From NCBI RefSeq assembly GCF_901686465.1, contig NZ_LR594487.1:1299650-1363649 (forward strand): DNA of 64,000 bases, read 5' to 3'. The position numbers and the translations under genes were made by a program. Position 1 is the first letter of the stretch, and the number at the start of each line of letters is the position of its first letter. Below, piece by piece: positions 26,323 through 35,450 of this stretch. A model generated the notes under the pieces. That model saw nothing but the letters and a program-made list of their open reading frames with translations. It searched no databases and was not told the DNA's origin. This DNA is from Halorubrum sp. DM2. Lineage in GTDB: Archaea; Halobacteriota; Halobacteria; Halobacteriales; Haloferacaceae.

Positions 26323-28041
26323 TCATCGCCGGCGATTCTCGGCGCCGATGCCTGCGTATTCGACCCCCGTCAGGTCGGCGACGTCGCGCTTCCACGTCGT
26401 CAGGTCGCGACGCTCGAAGCCGCCGAGGTCGTCGTGGCCGCACGCCCGGGCCATCACCTTCATGAGCTTGACCGTGGCGGCGAAGTAGTTCGCGAGCCCC
26501 TCCGCGGCAGAGTCGATCACGAGTCGACTTCGGAGGTCCTCCCGCTGGCTTGCGATCCCGACCGGGCAGTTGTTCGAGTCGCACGCGCGCATCCCGAGAC
26601 AGCCGATCGCCTGCATCGCAGCGTTCGCGACCGCGACGCCGTCCGCGCCGAGCGCCAGCGCCTTGATGAAGTCCGACTCGGTCCGGAGCCCGCCGGTCGC
26701 GATCAGCGTCACGTCGGTCGCGTCGCGGGCGTCGAGGTGCCGGCGGGCCCGCGGGATCGCGGCGATCGTCGGCACCGAGATGTTGTTTTTGAACACATCC
26801 GGCGCAGCGCCGGTCCCACCGCCGCGGCCGTCGAGGATGAGGTAGTCCGCCCCCGCCTCTAACGCGAAGTCGATGTCGTCCTCGACGTGTTGAGCGGAGA
26901 GCTTGAACCCGACCGGGATGCCGCCGCCGACCTCGCGGACGCGGTCCGCCACCGCCGCGAAGTCTGCGGGCGTCTCTAAGTCGCCGAACCGCGAGGGACT
27001 GACGGCGTCGGTACCCGGTTCGAGATCGCGCACCTCGGCGATCTTCCCTTGGACCTTCTCGCCCGGCAGATGGCCGCCGGTCCCCGTCTTCGCGCCCTGG
27101 CCGGCCTTGAAGTGGAACGCCTGTACGTCGGCGACCTTCTCGATGTCCCAGCCGAACTTCCCTGTGGCGTACTCGTAGAAGTACCGGGAGTTGGCCGACT
27201 GCTCTTCGGGCAGCATTCCCCCTTCACCGGAGCAGACGCCCGTTCCCGCGGCGTCCGCGCCCTTCGAGATAGCGACCTTCGCCTCCTCGCTCAGCGCGCC
27301 GAAGCTCATGTCGCTGACGAACACCGGGATCTCCAGTTCGAGCGGATTCTCGGCGTTCGGGCCGATCACTAGCCCCGTGTCGACGGGGTGGTCGTCGATC
27401 AGGGGCGTCCGGTCGAGCTGCGCGGTGAGGATCTGGAGGTCGTCCCAGCTCGGGAGCTCCGTCCGCGGAACGCCCATCGCGGAGACGCTCCCGTGCTCGC
27501 CGATCCCCTCCGGGCCCTCGCGGGCGAGCTTCTGGATGTAGTGGGCGTACGGTTCCGTCTCCGCCTCCGGCTCGCCGTAGAACTCGGGGTTGACTGCGCC
27601 GCTCTCGAGGCCGTCGGCCGTCGCCCGCATCGACCCGTCGCTTTCCTCGCCGGGCTCGGGCTCGCCGTACGGCTGCGGGTTCTCCTCGGCCCACGCAGCC
27701 ACCTCGTCGGCGTCGACGTAGACGGCGTCCTCGCTCTCGTCGACCCACACCGTGAACGTCGCTAACACCTCCGAGTTGTCGTACTCGCTGACGCCCGTGT
27801 CGACCCGGTAGTCCCAGCCGTGGACGCCGCAGATGAGGTCGTCGCCCTCGACGTGGCCGTCGCCCAGGAGCACGCCGCGGTGGAGACACCGGCCGTACAG
27901 AACGGACACCTCGCCGTCGTACCTGATGACGACGAGGTCGACGCCCTCGACGCGGGCGTGTACCGGATCACGGTCGTTGAGGTCGCTCCAGGCGGCCACC
28001 CGGCTGGGGGATCCCACGTCGGCCGGCGGCGTCCCGGTCAT
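26323..28041 (-). CDS. Rieske-FMN glutamate synthase-family fusion protein
   Basis: The 572-residue protein joins an N-terminal Rieske [2Fe-2S] domain (Cys52, His54, Cys71, His74 in GRCLH and CGVHGW) to the FMN-binding domain of glutamate synthase. The latter shows SDMSFGALSEEAK, the FMN loop LDGRGGGTGAAP, and MRACDSNNCPVGIASQ, whose cysteines match the iron-sulfur site of GltB. It lacks the glutaminase domain, so ammonia or another electron-accepting reaction is possible; related stand-alone FMN proteins are found in archaea. The Rieske part would feed electrons to FMN. A second, unrelated Rieske fusion is encoded 1.1 kb away on the same strand. Confidence 0.85.
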   Translation of the reverse strand: MTGTPPADVGSPSRVAAWSDLNDRDPVHARVEGVDLVVIRYDGEVSVLYGRCLHRGVLLGDGHVEGDDLICGVHGWDYRVDTGVSEYDNSEVLATFTVWVDESEDAVYVDADEVAAWAEENPQPYGEPEPGEESDGSMRATADGLESGAVNPEFYGEPEAETEPYAHYIQKLAREGPEGIGEHGSVSAMGVPRTELPSWDDLQILTAQLDRTPLIDDHPVDTGLVIGPNAENPLELEIPVFVSDMSFGALSEEAKVAISKGADAAGTGVCSGEGGMLPEEQSANSRYFYEYATGKFGWDIEKVADVQAFHFKAGQGAKTGTGGHLPGEKVQGKIAEVRDLEPGTDAVSPSRFGDLETPADFAAVADRVREVGGGIPVGFKLSAQHVEDDIDFALEAGADYLILDGRGGGTGAAPDVFKNNISVPTIAAIPRARRHLDARDATDVTLIATGGLRTESDFIKALALGADGVAVANAAMQAIGCLGMRACDSNNCPVGIASQREDLRSRLVIDSAAEGLANYFAATVKLMKVMARACGHDDLGGFERRDLTTWKRDVADLTGVEYAGIGAENRRR

Positions 28042-28250
28042 CGGCCAATCACCCGGGTTGGATTTCCCCGCTCGGCCGGCTGGGTCCCCCAGGCGCGGGA
28101 TCGTCGTTCGTCGGCCGTTCCGTTCGTCGACATACTCACTGTTGACACGGCCGAACCGATCGCGCCCGAGGTTGTAGGCGTTCGGGCGGTCGTGTAACCC
28201 ACTTCAACACCCGAGAGGGAGATATATCCCGGCGCGAGGGACAGAGTACC

Positions 28251-28664
28251 ATGGCATCCACGTACCCGGACCGCCTGTCCATCGACGAGATAGAATCGAC
28301 GGTCGGCTCGATCAAGAAGATGCTGAAGGTCGGAGCCGTCTTCGCAGCAGTTGGCTACCTGTTGGTCGGCACGGCGCTGTTCTTCGAGCTGACGGAGTTT
28401 CACCCCCTGCTAGAGAGCTTCTTCAGGACCTACACGGACACGAGCCTCGCAGGTGGGAGTGGCGGCACTCGCGGCAGCGAGGTCAACGGAGCCTTGATCA
28501 GCATTCACAAGTGGCCGTCCACGCTGATGTGGCTCAAGCTCGGCGGCGTCGCACACGTCCTGGTCGGGATCTTCGTCTCGCTGGCTGCCATCGTCCGCGC
28601 CCTGAGCGTCATGCCCCACCGCCTGAGCTACGAGATGGAGCGCGCACAGGAGACGCAGGACTGA
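28251..28664 (+). CDS. Small membrane protein, two transmembrane segments
   Basis: The 137-residue protein has two hydrophobic helices, about residues 27-47 (VGAVFAAVGYLLVGTALFF) and 97-120 (VAHVLVGIFVSLAAIVRAL), separated by an external loop rich in Gly/Ser. No catalytic motif is visible. TATA-like GAGATATATCC lies about 26 bases before the ATG, fitting a leaderless transcript. A second small membrane protein follows eight bases after it. The pair stands between the two Rieske-fusion genes but on the opposite strand; a membrane partner for electron flow is conceivable but unproven. Confidence 0.65.
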   Translation: MASTYPDRLSIDEIESTVGSIKKMLKVGAVFAAVGYLLVGTALFFELTEFHPLLESFFRTYTDTSLAGGSGGTRGSEVNGALISIHKWPSTLMWLKLGGVAHVLVGIFVSLAAIVRALSVMPHRLSYEMERAQETQD

Positions 28665-28671
28665 GGCGGCT

Positions 28672-29079
28672 GTGACTCGTCTCGATCGCACGCGAACGGG
28701 TGGCGACGCGCTCGTGGTCGGTTACGTCCTCGTGCTCGCCCTGCTCTTCCGCGATCCGGGGAGCGCGCTCGTGGCCGCGACGGCGGAACCCGAGGCCGCG
28801 GCGTACTTCCTCGTGCTCCCGACGCTCGGGATATTCGCGGGACTCTACGCGTCCCTCGACGGGCCGCTCGCGTCCGCCGGACTGTTCGCGTTCGGGAGCT
28901 ACCTCGGCGTCTTCGGGCTCGGGCTCACGTTTGGAGCCCTCCTCTCTCCGACCTCGGCCGGTCTCCTGCTCGGCGTCGGCCTCCTCGGGCTAGCGCTGGC
29001 CGTAGCGGCGCTGGCGGCGAGCGTGCTGGAACTGGCGTCGGTCCTCGGACCCGCGGCACCGTGGGCCGGGATCGACTGA
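28672..29079 (+). CDS. Small polytopic membrane protein
   Basis: The 135-residue product is mostly hydrophobic with about four transmembrane helices (for example VVGYVLVLALLF and LGVGLLGLALAVAALAA). It starts with GTG at 28672, seven bases after the stop of the previous membrane-protein gene, so the two form an operon. No charged residues are conserved in the membrane in a way that I can link to transport. The family is not recognised. Confidence 0.6.
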   Translation: MTRLDRTRTGGDALVVGYVLVLALLFRDPGSALVAATAEPEAAAYFLVLPTLGIFAGLYASLDGPLASAGLFAFGSYLGVFGLGLTFGALLSPTSAGLLLGVGLLGLALAVAALAASVLELASVLGPAAPWAGID

Positions 29080-29166
29080 GCGAGACCGCGACTTCCCGAA
29101 CGCCCGGTCGACGGCCCGAATCGTCGCTCGACGCGGTGCGAGTAGTCGCTCCGTGGGAGAGACGGG

Positions 29167-31158
29167 TCACACCGGATCGGAGTCGCTGCTGATCTCGACG
29201 AGCGCTGGCCCGTCGTACGCGATCGCCTCCCGGAGCGCGTCGTCGAGGTCTGCCTTGTCGTCGACGTAAGCGCCGTGACCGCCGCAGTTCTCCGCGAACT
29301 CGGCGAATCTCGGGTTCACGAGGTCAGTCTGCCAGACATCCCAGCCGCCGGTGCGCTGTTCTTTGCTGATCTTCCCGAGTTCGTCGTCATTGAGCAAAAC
29401 GTGGGTGAGGTCCATGTCGTACTTGACGGCGGTCGTGAACTCGCTCATGTACTGCCCGAAGCCGCCGTCGCTGGAGATCGAGACGACCGGCCGGCCCGCG
29501 AACCGCGACCCCGGCTCCTGCGTGGCGGCCCAGGCTCCCAGCGCCGCGGGAAACGCGAACCCGATCGAGCCGAGGTACCCCGACATCAGCACCGACTGGT
29601 CCTCGGGCTCGAAGTACCGCCCGAACGCGTAGGTGTTGTTGCCCACGTCGACGGGGACGACCGCGTCGTCGGGGACGATCTGACTCATCGCCTCGAAGAC
29701 GGTCGCGTAGTTGACCCCGCGCTCGGCGGGCTGGTCGCGCCGGGTGGCCTTCTCGTCGCGCCAGATTTCCCAACGGTCGGCGAGCTCCTCGCGCTGGCTC
29801 TCGGCGGCGACGTCGGCGCCGTCGAGCCGGTCGTTCAGTTCGTCGACGGTGACCCCGATCTCGCCCCACACCGGCACGTCGACGCTGTGGTGTTTCCCCA
29901 GCGTCATCGCGTCGAAGTCGACGTGGATGATCGGCTTGTACTCCGCGATACCGGTGTGGTTCGAGAAGCTCGCGCCGAACACCGCGAGTAGGTCTGACTC
30001 GTTCATGAAATGGCTCGCGATAGGCGTACCCGACCGGCCGAGAACGCCCCCCGCGAGCGGGTGGGAATCAGGGATCTGACCTTTGGCCTTGAACGTCGTC
30101 AGGACCGGGCAGTCCAGGCGCTCGGCCAGCTCGACGACGGGGTCCATGTGGAAGCGGGCGCCGTGGCCGACGACGATGACCGGCCGTTCGGCCTCCGCCA
30201 GCAGCTCCTCGGCGTCGTCCAGCGCATCCGCGGGCGGGCTGATGTCCCGGTCGGTGATGCGCCCCTCGGGATCGGCCGGCTTGACGCCCTCGGCGGACTG
30301 GGTCTGGATCTCGTCGGGGAAGACCAGGTGCGAGACGCCGCGTTCGAGGACCGCGGTCTTCGCGGCCCGCGTAGCGAGCTCGGCGGAGTCCGAGTCGTGC
30401 AGCACCGTCGCCTCGAACGCGGCGACATCGCCGTAGGCGGCCTCGAGGTCGACCTCTTGGAAGTTGCCCGTACCCAAGACCTGCGACTCGACCTGGCCGG
30501 TCAGCGCGATCGTCGGCGAGCGGTCGACGTTGGCGTCCCACAGCCCGGTGAGCATGTTCGTCGCCCCGGGGCCGGCGATGGAGAAGCAGGCCGCCGGCCG
30601 GCCGGTGAGCTTCCCGTACGCCGAGGCGGCGAACGCGGCGGCTCCCTCGTGCCGGACGCCGTAGTACGTGAGGTTCCCCGTCTCGGCCTCCCGGCGGAGC
30701 GCGTCCGCCAGTCCGAGGTTCGAGTGGCCGACGATGCCCCAGACCTGTCTGACCCCCCAGTTGACGAGCGTCTCGGCGACCACGTCCGAGACGGTTCGCT
30801 CGTGCGGCTCCTCCTCGGGGAACCCGACGTAGATCCCGTCCTCGCGTTCCTCGACCGGGAACGTCTCCACGGCGTCGTCGTGCGATCCGGGAGTCTCGCC
30901 GGTCAGCGGGTCGAAGTCCCACCCGTGCCAAGGACACCGGAGGCAGCCGGTCTCGATCGATCCCTCGCCGAGGGGGCCGCCTTGGTGCGGACAGCTGTTG
31001 TCGAGCGCGGCGTACTCCCCGTCGTAGTGTGTCATCGCGACGGTGGTGCCGCCGCAGCTCACCGCCTCCACTCTGCCCTCGGGTAACTCGCCCGGCGAGA
31101 GCGCCTTGTGCCAAGTGACGTTCCCCGCCGGTTGACCGGGAGAATCGTTCGTTCCCAT
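29167..31158 (-). CDS. Rieske-thiamine diphosphate enzyme fusion (acetolactate synthase/pyruvate oxidase-like)
   Basis: The 663-residue protein starts with a Rieske [2Fe-2S] domain (Cys56, His58, Cys75, His78 in CPHQGG and CPWHGWDF). The remainder is a complete thiamine-diphosphate enzyme of the acetolactate synthase/pyruvate oxidase superfamily: the activating Glu in VRHEGAAAF, a central cofactor domain, and the Mg/ThDP motif SSDGGFGQYMSEF ending with NDDELG. Such enzymes decarboxylate 2-oxo acids. An attached Rieske domain suggests electron transfer from the carbanion-enamine intermediate, as in an oxidase or acceptor-linked dehydrogenase. The substrate is not evident. ATG 31158 precedes the Rieske domain directly. 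Confidence 0.85.
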   Translation of the reverse strand: MGTNDSPGQPAGNVTWHKALSPGELPEGRVEAVSCGGTTVAMTHYDGEYAALDNSCPHQGGPLGEGSIETGCLRCPWHGWDFDPLTGETPGSHDDAVETFPVEEREDGIYVGFPEEEPHERTVSDVVAETLVNWGVRQVWGIVGHSNLGLADALRREAETGNLTYYGVRHEGAAAFAASAYGKLTGRPAACFSIAGPGATNMLTGLWDANVDRSPTIALTGQVESQVLGTGNFQEVDLEAAYGDVAAFEATVLHDSDSAELATRAAKTAVLERGVSHLVFPDEIQTQSAEGVKPADPEGRITDRDISPPADALDDAEELLAEAERPVIVVGHGARFHMDPVVELAERLDCPVLTTFKAKGQIPDSHPLAGGVLGRSGTPIASHFMNESDLLAVFGASFSNHTGIAEYKPIIHVDFDAMTLGKHHSVDVPVWGEIGVTVDELNDRLDGADVAAESQREELADRWEIWRDEKATRRDQPAERGVNYATVFEAMSQIVPDDAVVPVDVGNNTYAFGRYFEPEDQSVLMSGYLGSIGFAFPAALGAWAATQEPGSRFAGRPVVSISSDGGFGQYMSEFTTAVKYDMDLTHVLLNDDELGKISKEQRTGGWDVWQTDLVNPRFAEFAENCGGHGAYVDDKADLDDALREAIAYDGPALVEISSDSDPV

Positions 31159-31263
31159 GGTTTCGGCCCGTCGAGAACGGTCTTAATCGCGCCGCGGTCG
31201 TGCGTTCGCGTTCAACGGCCGCGCCGTCGTTTAATAGTCCCCTCGCGTCGTTCGAACCGAACC

Positions 31264-31689
31264 ATGGCCTCAGTCATCGCTGGACTCGCCGGCGGCGTAG
31301 TCGCAACGATCGTCATGACCGTCGCGATGATGGTAATGGGAGACGGTGGACCGCCGCCGACGGCGGCGCTCGTCGCGATGTTCGCTGGCGGGCAGCCCGA
31401 GGACCACGCGATGCCAGGCATGGCGTTACACCTCCTCTACGGGATCGCGGCCGGGGCGGTGTTCGCGGTCGGGGTCCCGTTGGTCGGTCTGAGTCTCGGC
31501 TCTATCGGCGTTGCGGTCGGGCTCGGCCTCGTGTACGGCCTCGTCCTGATGATCGGCGGGATGATGTTCTGGATGCGAATTGTCATCGGGATGGAACCCG
31601 ACAAGGGGACGATGATGACCTTCGGCACCGTCCACGTCATCTACGGCGTCGTCCTCGGTGCCTTCCTCGGCGCGGGAATCGTCGCGTGA
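31264..31689 (+). CDS. DUF6789-like membrane protein (copy 1)
   Basis: This 141-residue membrane protein has about four transmembrane helices and a distinctive MMVMGDGGPPPTAAL segment after the first. It is a clear paralogue of the 143-residue protein at 58483-58914 (MTMGDDSPPPTAAL). Each copy precedes a TauE/SafE gene, here 112 bases downstream on the same strand. The function is unknown; association with TauE suggests a part in anion export or its control. ATG 31264 starts right at the first helix; the frame upstream is not coding-like. Confidence 0.7.
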   Translation: MASVIAGLAGGVVATIVMTVAMMVMGDGGPPPTAALVAMFAGGQPEDHAMPGMALHLLYGIAAGAVFAVGVPLVGLSLGSIGVAVGLGLVYGLVLMIGGMMFWMRIVIGMEPDKGTMMTFGTVHVIYGVVLGAFLGAGIVA

Positions 31690-31801
31690 ACGGCGACGTC
31701 ACCGCGTCCGAGCCGCGCGTCGGCCACCGGAGTTCGCCGCGTGCGTATCGCTCGTCTCCGGGGAGTTCCAACGGTCACTCGACCCGGCACGACCTCCGGA
31801 G

Positions 31802-32809
31802 ATGAGCCGATCGAACGCGCTCGCCCTCGGTCTCGTCGGGCTGTCGGGAGCGATCGTACTCGCGATGCTGGGAGGTGACGTCGGGGTTCGAGTCGGTGAC
31901 GCCGACCTCAGAGCCGGTGCGGCGGCACTTCGATCCCTTCCGCTCCCGGCCGGATTCCCGGTCGAGCGGTTCCTCACGCACTGGTGGGTGTTCCCCGCCT
32001 CGGTCGTCTTCTCGCTGGTCGCGCTCGCCTCCGGCGTCTCGGGCGCGCTGTTCTTCAGTCCCTTCTTCATGCTGGTCGTCGGCCTGTCGCCCTCGCAGGC
32101 GATCGGTGCTGGCCTCCTGACGGAAGTGTTCGGGATGGGAAACGGACTGGTGAACTACGTCCGCCAGCGCGTCGTCGACTATCAGACCGCCAAGTGGCTG
32201 CTCCTCGGCGCGGTTCCGGCGGTCGTGGTCGGCGCGGTCGCGGCCCACTACGTCCCGACGGCGCTCCTCAAGCTCGCCTTCGGCCTCGGGCTCCTGCTGC
32301 TCGGCGGATTTTTGATCTACTACGACCCGCCCGAGGAGCAGGTACCGGGCGAGCGCGAGGGCGAGTACCTCAGACGAAAGAACACTGGTCGGGGCACGAC
32401 GACCGTCGAGACGACGGACGGAGAGACGTTCACCTACGACACCTGCTGGCGTCTCCCCGGCGTCGGTCTCGCCACGGCCGGCGGCTTCATCACCGGACTC
32501 ATCAGCGCCGGGCTCCCCGAAGTGACGACGACGCAGCTGATCGTCCGCTGTCGCCTGCCGCCCCGCGTCGCCGTCGCGACGAGCGTGTTCGTCCTCGCCG
32601 TCGCGGCGGTCGCGGGCGCGGCCGTCCACGCGCTCGCCGCGACGCCGGTCTGGTACGTCGTCGCGTGGTCGATCCCGGGCGTGATCGTCGGCGGAACGCT
32701 CGGGACCCGCGTCGGCAAGTACGTCCCCAGCGAAGTCATGGAGCCCGCGCTCGGAGTCGTCTTCGGTATCGTCGGCGTGGTGGTTCTCGGGAGCGAGCTC
32801 CTCGTGTGA
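31802..32809 (+). CDS. TauE/SafE-family sulfite/sulfonate exporter (copy 1)
   Basis: The 335-residue membrane protein has about eight transmembrane helices. It shows the family repeats SGVSGALFFSPFFMLVVG in the first half and GGFITGLISAGLPEVTT in the second. TauE/SafE proteins export small sulfur anions such as sulfite and sulfoacetate. The middle loop (about residues 175-215) is long and charged, as in the paralogue at 57250-58182, to which it is very similar. The DUF6789-like gene directly upstream is duplicated there as well. ATG 31802 begins just before the first hydrophobic helix. Confidence 0.85.
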   Translation: MSRSNALALGLVGLSGAIVLAMLGGDVGVRVGDADLRAGAAALRSLPLPAGFPVERFLTHWWVFPASVVFSLVALASGVSGALFFSPFFMLVVGLSPSQAIGAGLLTEVFGMGNGLVNYVRQRVVDYQTAKWLLLGAVPAVVVGAVAAHYVPTALLKLAFGLGLLLLGGFLIYYDPPEEQVPGEREGEYLRRKNTGRGTTTVETTDGETFTYDTCWRLPGVGLATAGGFITGLISAGLPEVTTTQLIVRCRLPPRVAVATSVFVLAVAAVAGAAVHALAATPVWYVVAWSIPGVIVGGTLGTRVGKYVPSEVMEPALGVVFGIVGVVVLGSELLV

Positions 32810-32822
32810 GGACGGCGTCGAC

Positions 32823-33425
32823 TTACTCCTCGGAGAAGGATTCCCAGAAGACGTCCGTCAGTTCCTGGTCGGGGTTCGCTTCGAGGTAGTCCCGCTTCGT
32901 CAGGTTCGCGTCCTCGATGAGAGAAGCCGCCTCCCCGGCCCAGACGTAGAACCCGATGAGCGTCTCGTAACGCATCCGTTCGAGGTCGGTCGAGTGGAAC
33001 ACGTTGACGACGCCGCCGCCCTCTCGGTTCAACTCGGACCGTCGGAGCAGTCCGAGCTCGACGAGCCTGTTGAGGTAGCGCGTGACGGTACTCCGGTCGT
33101 ACCCCAGCTGGTCGGCCACCTCGTTCGCCGAGAGCGGCCCCTCGCCGATGACGCAGAGACAGATGTCGAGTCCGGCCTTCGGAAGGCCGAACGCCTGTAG
33201 CAGGACCTGTTTCACGTCCGGCGGTTTGACCGTCATGTCGACCTCTCTCACCGGCTCCATCGGCTGCCCGTGACAGGACATCGGCGGGTTGTCGCGACCT
33301 ATTCCGAGGACGACGTTGTCGCAGTCGGGGTCGGAACACTCGTAGATGTCGTACCGATCGTTATCGGGATCGTACTGGACTTCGTCGGGTTGCTCGTCGG
33401 ACTGAGACGAACGTCCGTCAGTCAT
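32823..33425 (-). CDS. Winged-helix regulator with N-terminal zinc-binding motif (copy 1)
   Basis: The 200-residue protein has an acidic N-terminal tail, a cysteine cluster (Cys30, Cys35, Cys51 and adjacent His52) that can bind zinc, and a winged helix around residues 80-140 (PLSANEVADQLGYDRSTVTR). The C-terminal part is helical (TLIGFYVWAGEAASLIED). A close paralogue lies at 34792-35391. A purine-rich GGAGGAG about 12-18 bases before the ATG and a TATA-like TATTTATC at about 45 bases upstream support the start at 33425. It likely regulates nearby transport or sulfur genes, but no target is shown by the sequence. Confidence 0.8.
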   Translation of the reverse strand: MTDGRSSQSDEQPDEVQYDPDNDRYDIYECSDPDCDNVVLGIGRDNPPMSCHGQPMEPVREVDMTVKPPDVKQVLLQAFGLPKAGLDICLCVIGEGPLSANEVADQLGYDRSTVTRYLNRLVELGLLRRSELNREGGGVVNVFHSTDLERMRYETLIGFYVWAGEAASLIEDANLTKRDYLEANPDQELTDVFWESFSEE

Positions 33426-33502
33426 CGGTGATCTGCTCCTCCATTAGGTCGTCCGTCGGTCGGTACGCCGATAAATACCGTCCCTCTCGAGCCTTGGCGT
33501 CG

Positions 33503-33757
33503 CTACTCCGGGTCGACGATCGCCAGCTCGTCGGTGTCGAGGGCCAGCAGTTCCTCGCCGGTGATCGTGATCCGGACCCGTCCGTCCGGGTACGTTCGGA
33601 CCAGCTCGCACGCCGCGAGCCTGTCCAGATGCGCGTCGACCGTCCGTTCGTCGGCGCTCAGCGACGCCGCGAGCGCCGACCTCGTCGTCGTCTCCCGGCG
33701 GTCGGCGTCGCTCAACGCGGCCAGTCCCTCCAAGACGGTCCGTCTCGTCGCGGTCAT
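33503..33757 (-). CDS. Small winged-helix protein (copy 1)
   Basis: The 84-residue product is a minimal winged helix: TTTRSALAASLSADERTVD and HLDRLAACELVRTY, then a beta wing GRVRITITGEELLAL. It closely resembles the protein encoded at 35451-35723, and each is followed by a 200-residue zinc/HTH regulator on the same strand. The ATG at 33757 is chosen because upstream sequence is not coding-like. It might pair with the larger regulator as a heteromer; that is inference from the conserved order. Confidence 0.75.
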   Translation of the reverse strand: MTATRRTVLEGLAALSDADRRETTTRSALAASLSADERTVDAHLDRLAACELVRTYPDGRVRITITGEELLALDTDELAIVDPE

Positions 33758-33910
33758 GATCGAGAGTGATTGTGTCTCCGCTCGTCCCCAAACTCGGTGC
33801 CCGAGTCCGATTCGGCGGATCGTGACCGCAACGACGGCCCGGAGTGAATTGACTGCTCCGATGCCGGCCGAGAACGCCGTCGATCGACATCGTCTCATTA
33901 TTTTCGGGTG

Positions 33911-34795
33911 TCACGGGACGACGGTCAGGTGACCGGTCGCGGCCGTGACGACGAGCAGATAGAACGCCGTCCCGAGCGCAGCGCTCGTGACGACGACGAG
34001 GTCAGGATCCCGACGCGGAAGCGCCCGACTGACGACGGGAATTTCTGTTAACTCCGGCCGCGTCAGGATGCGGTTCATCGCGACGCCGAACAGGCCCACG
34101 AGGAGTGGACCGACGGCGATGCTGTTCACCGCTCGAAACAGCCGGCGAGCGGTGTCATCGTCGAGCGTGGCCGTCGCGACGGGACCGAGAACGGTCGCCG
34201 GATTCGGAAGCCACGACACCGCCCCGCCGTAGCTCGCGTAGAGGAACACGGTACCCCCGAGTGCGAACGCGAGGAGCTTGACGTGATTCCGACGAGCAGT
34301 CGGCAGCAGCCTCGGGACGAGGAACACCCCGACGAGGAAGACCGCGTTCATTCCGGCCCACGGCCCGACGTTCTGTATCGCGAGCGGAAGGCCCGTCGTC
34401 AGTATTCCCACGCTGAACCAGTCGAGGCTCATCAGTCGCGTGGTCGGACACGACCCCGAGAGAACCTGCTTGCGATGTACGGGGTGGATCAGGTGTACGG
34501 CGATCCTCGTGAGGAGGAACGTCGGTACGACCAAGAGATACGCGAGCAGGCGTACCTGAAGTCCCGCCGGCGTTGCGACCGCACCGATGGCAATCGCGGT
34601 CGAAAAGTCGAGGACGCCGTTCACAAACCAGAAACCGAGCAGGGACGGCGCGAACAGACAGCCGTTGAGTATCGCCGTCACGTGACCCGTCGAGTAGGAG
34701 AACTCCTGTGAGAGGAGGTCCCGCAGCGCCCCTCGAACGCCGTTCCCGATGTCGAGAAGGCGTGTGCGAAGGGCATGTGTCCGGTGTCGACTCAC
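33911..34795 (-). CDS. Polytopic membrane protein between duplicated regulators
   Basis: The 294-residue protein has about seven hydrophobic helices (for example LLAYLLVVPTFLLTRIAVHL, LLAFALGGTVFLYASYGGAV and VGPLLVGLFGVAMNRIL) and an N-terminal basic tail. Its GTG start overlaps the stop of the upstream 200-residue HTH gene (GTGA), so they are translated together. It is not a family I recognise. Being the only non-regulatory gene inside the duplicated HTH block, it may be the target or membrane anchor of those regulators. Confidence 0.65.
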   Translation of the reverse strand: MSRHRTHALRTRLLDIGNGVRGALRDLLSQEFSYSTGHVTAILNGCLFAPSLLGFWFVNGVLDFSTAIAIGAVATPAGLQVRLLAYLLVVPTFLLTRIAVHLIHPVHRKQVLSGSCPTTRLMSLDWFSVGILTTGLPLAIQNVGPWAGMNAVFLVGVFLVPRLLPTARRNHVKLLAFALGGTVFLYASYGGAVSWLPNPATVLGPVATATLDDDTARRLFRAVNSIAVGPLLVGLFGVAMNRILTRPELTEIPVVSRALPRRDPDLVVVTSAALGTAFYLLVVTAATGHLTVVP

Positions 34796-35391
34796 TTGTC
34801 GCGAAACGACTCCCAGAACATCCCGGGGAGTTCCTGATCCGGGTTTTCGTCGAGATAGTCCTGTTTGGTCACGTTCGCGTCCTCGATGAGCGCGGCGGCC
34901 TCGCCAGCCCAGACGTAGAAGCCGATCAGCGTCTCGCGTCGCATCCGTTCGAGGTCGACCGAGTGATAGACGTTGACCACACCGCCCGCTTCGCGGTTCA
35001 GCTCGGACCGCCGAAGCAGTCCGAGCTCGACGAGCGTATTGAGGTATCGGGTGACTGTGCTCCGATCGTAGCCGAGCGACTCGGCGACCTCGTTCGCTGA
35101 CAGAGGGCCTTCACCGATGACGCACAGACAGATGTCGAGTCCCGCCTTCGGCAGCCCGAAGGCCTGAAACAGTACCTGCTTGACATCCGGCGGCTTGACG
35201 CTCATCTCCACGTCAGTCACGCGCTCCATCGGCTTATCGTGACAGGACATCGGGGGTTCGTCCCGCCCCAGCGCGAGGACGATGTTATCACACTCGGGGC
35301 ATTCGAAGAGATCGTAGCGGCTGGACGTCGGATCGTACTGCACTTCGTCGGGCTGTGCTTCCTCGGACTGACTCGCCTCGTGGTCTACCAT
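34792..35391 (-). CDS. Winged-helix regulator with N-terminal zinc-binding motif (copy 2)
   Basis: The 199-residue protein is a close paralogue of the one at 32823-33425: same cysteine cluster (here Cys31, Cys34, Cys50, His51), same winged helix (PLSANEVAESLGYDRSTVTR) and same C-terminal helix. It differs mainly in the acidic tail. Its stop overlaps the start of the membrane protein gene by four bases. The strong similarity and identical neighbour on the 5' side (a short HTH gene) show a tandem duplication of a two-gene unit. Confidence 0.8.
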   Translation of the reverse strand: MVDHEASQSEEAQPDEVQYDPTSSRYDLFECPECDNIVLALGRDEPPMSCHDKPMERVTDVEMSVKPPDVKQVLFQAFGLPKAGLDICLCVIGEGPLSANEVAESLGYDRSTVTRYLNTLVELGLLRRSELNREAGGVVNVYHSVDLERMRRETLIGFYVWAGEAAALIEDANVTKQDYLDENPDQELPGMFWESFRDK

Positions 35392-35450
35392 TAGTTATTC
35401 ATCTCCGTTTGAGTGCCAATTACGTGGAGTGCGGTTAAACATCATCTCTC

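Noticed and set aside
30010-31086. Long open frame opposite the Rieske-ThDP gene
   Set aside because: Arg/Val/Gly-rich translation without domains, fully antisense to a well-supported enzyme.
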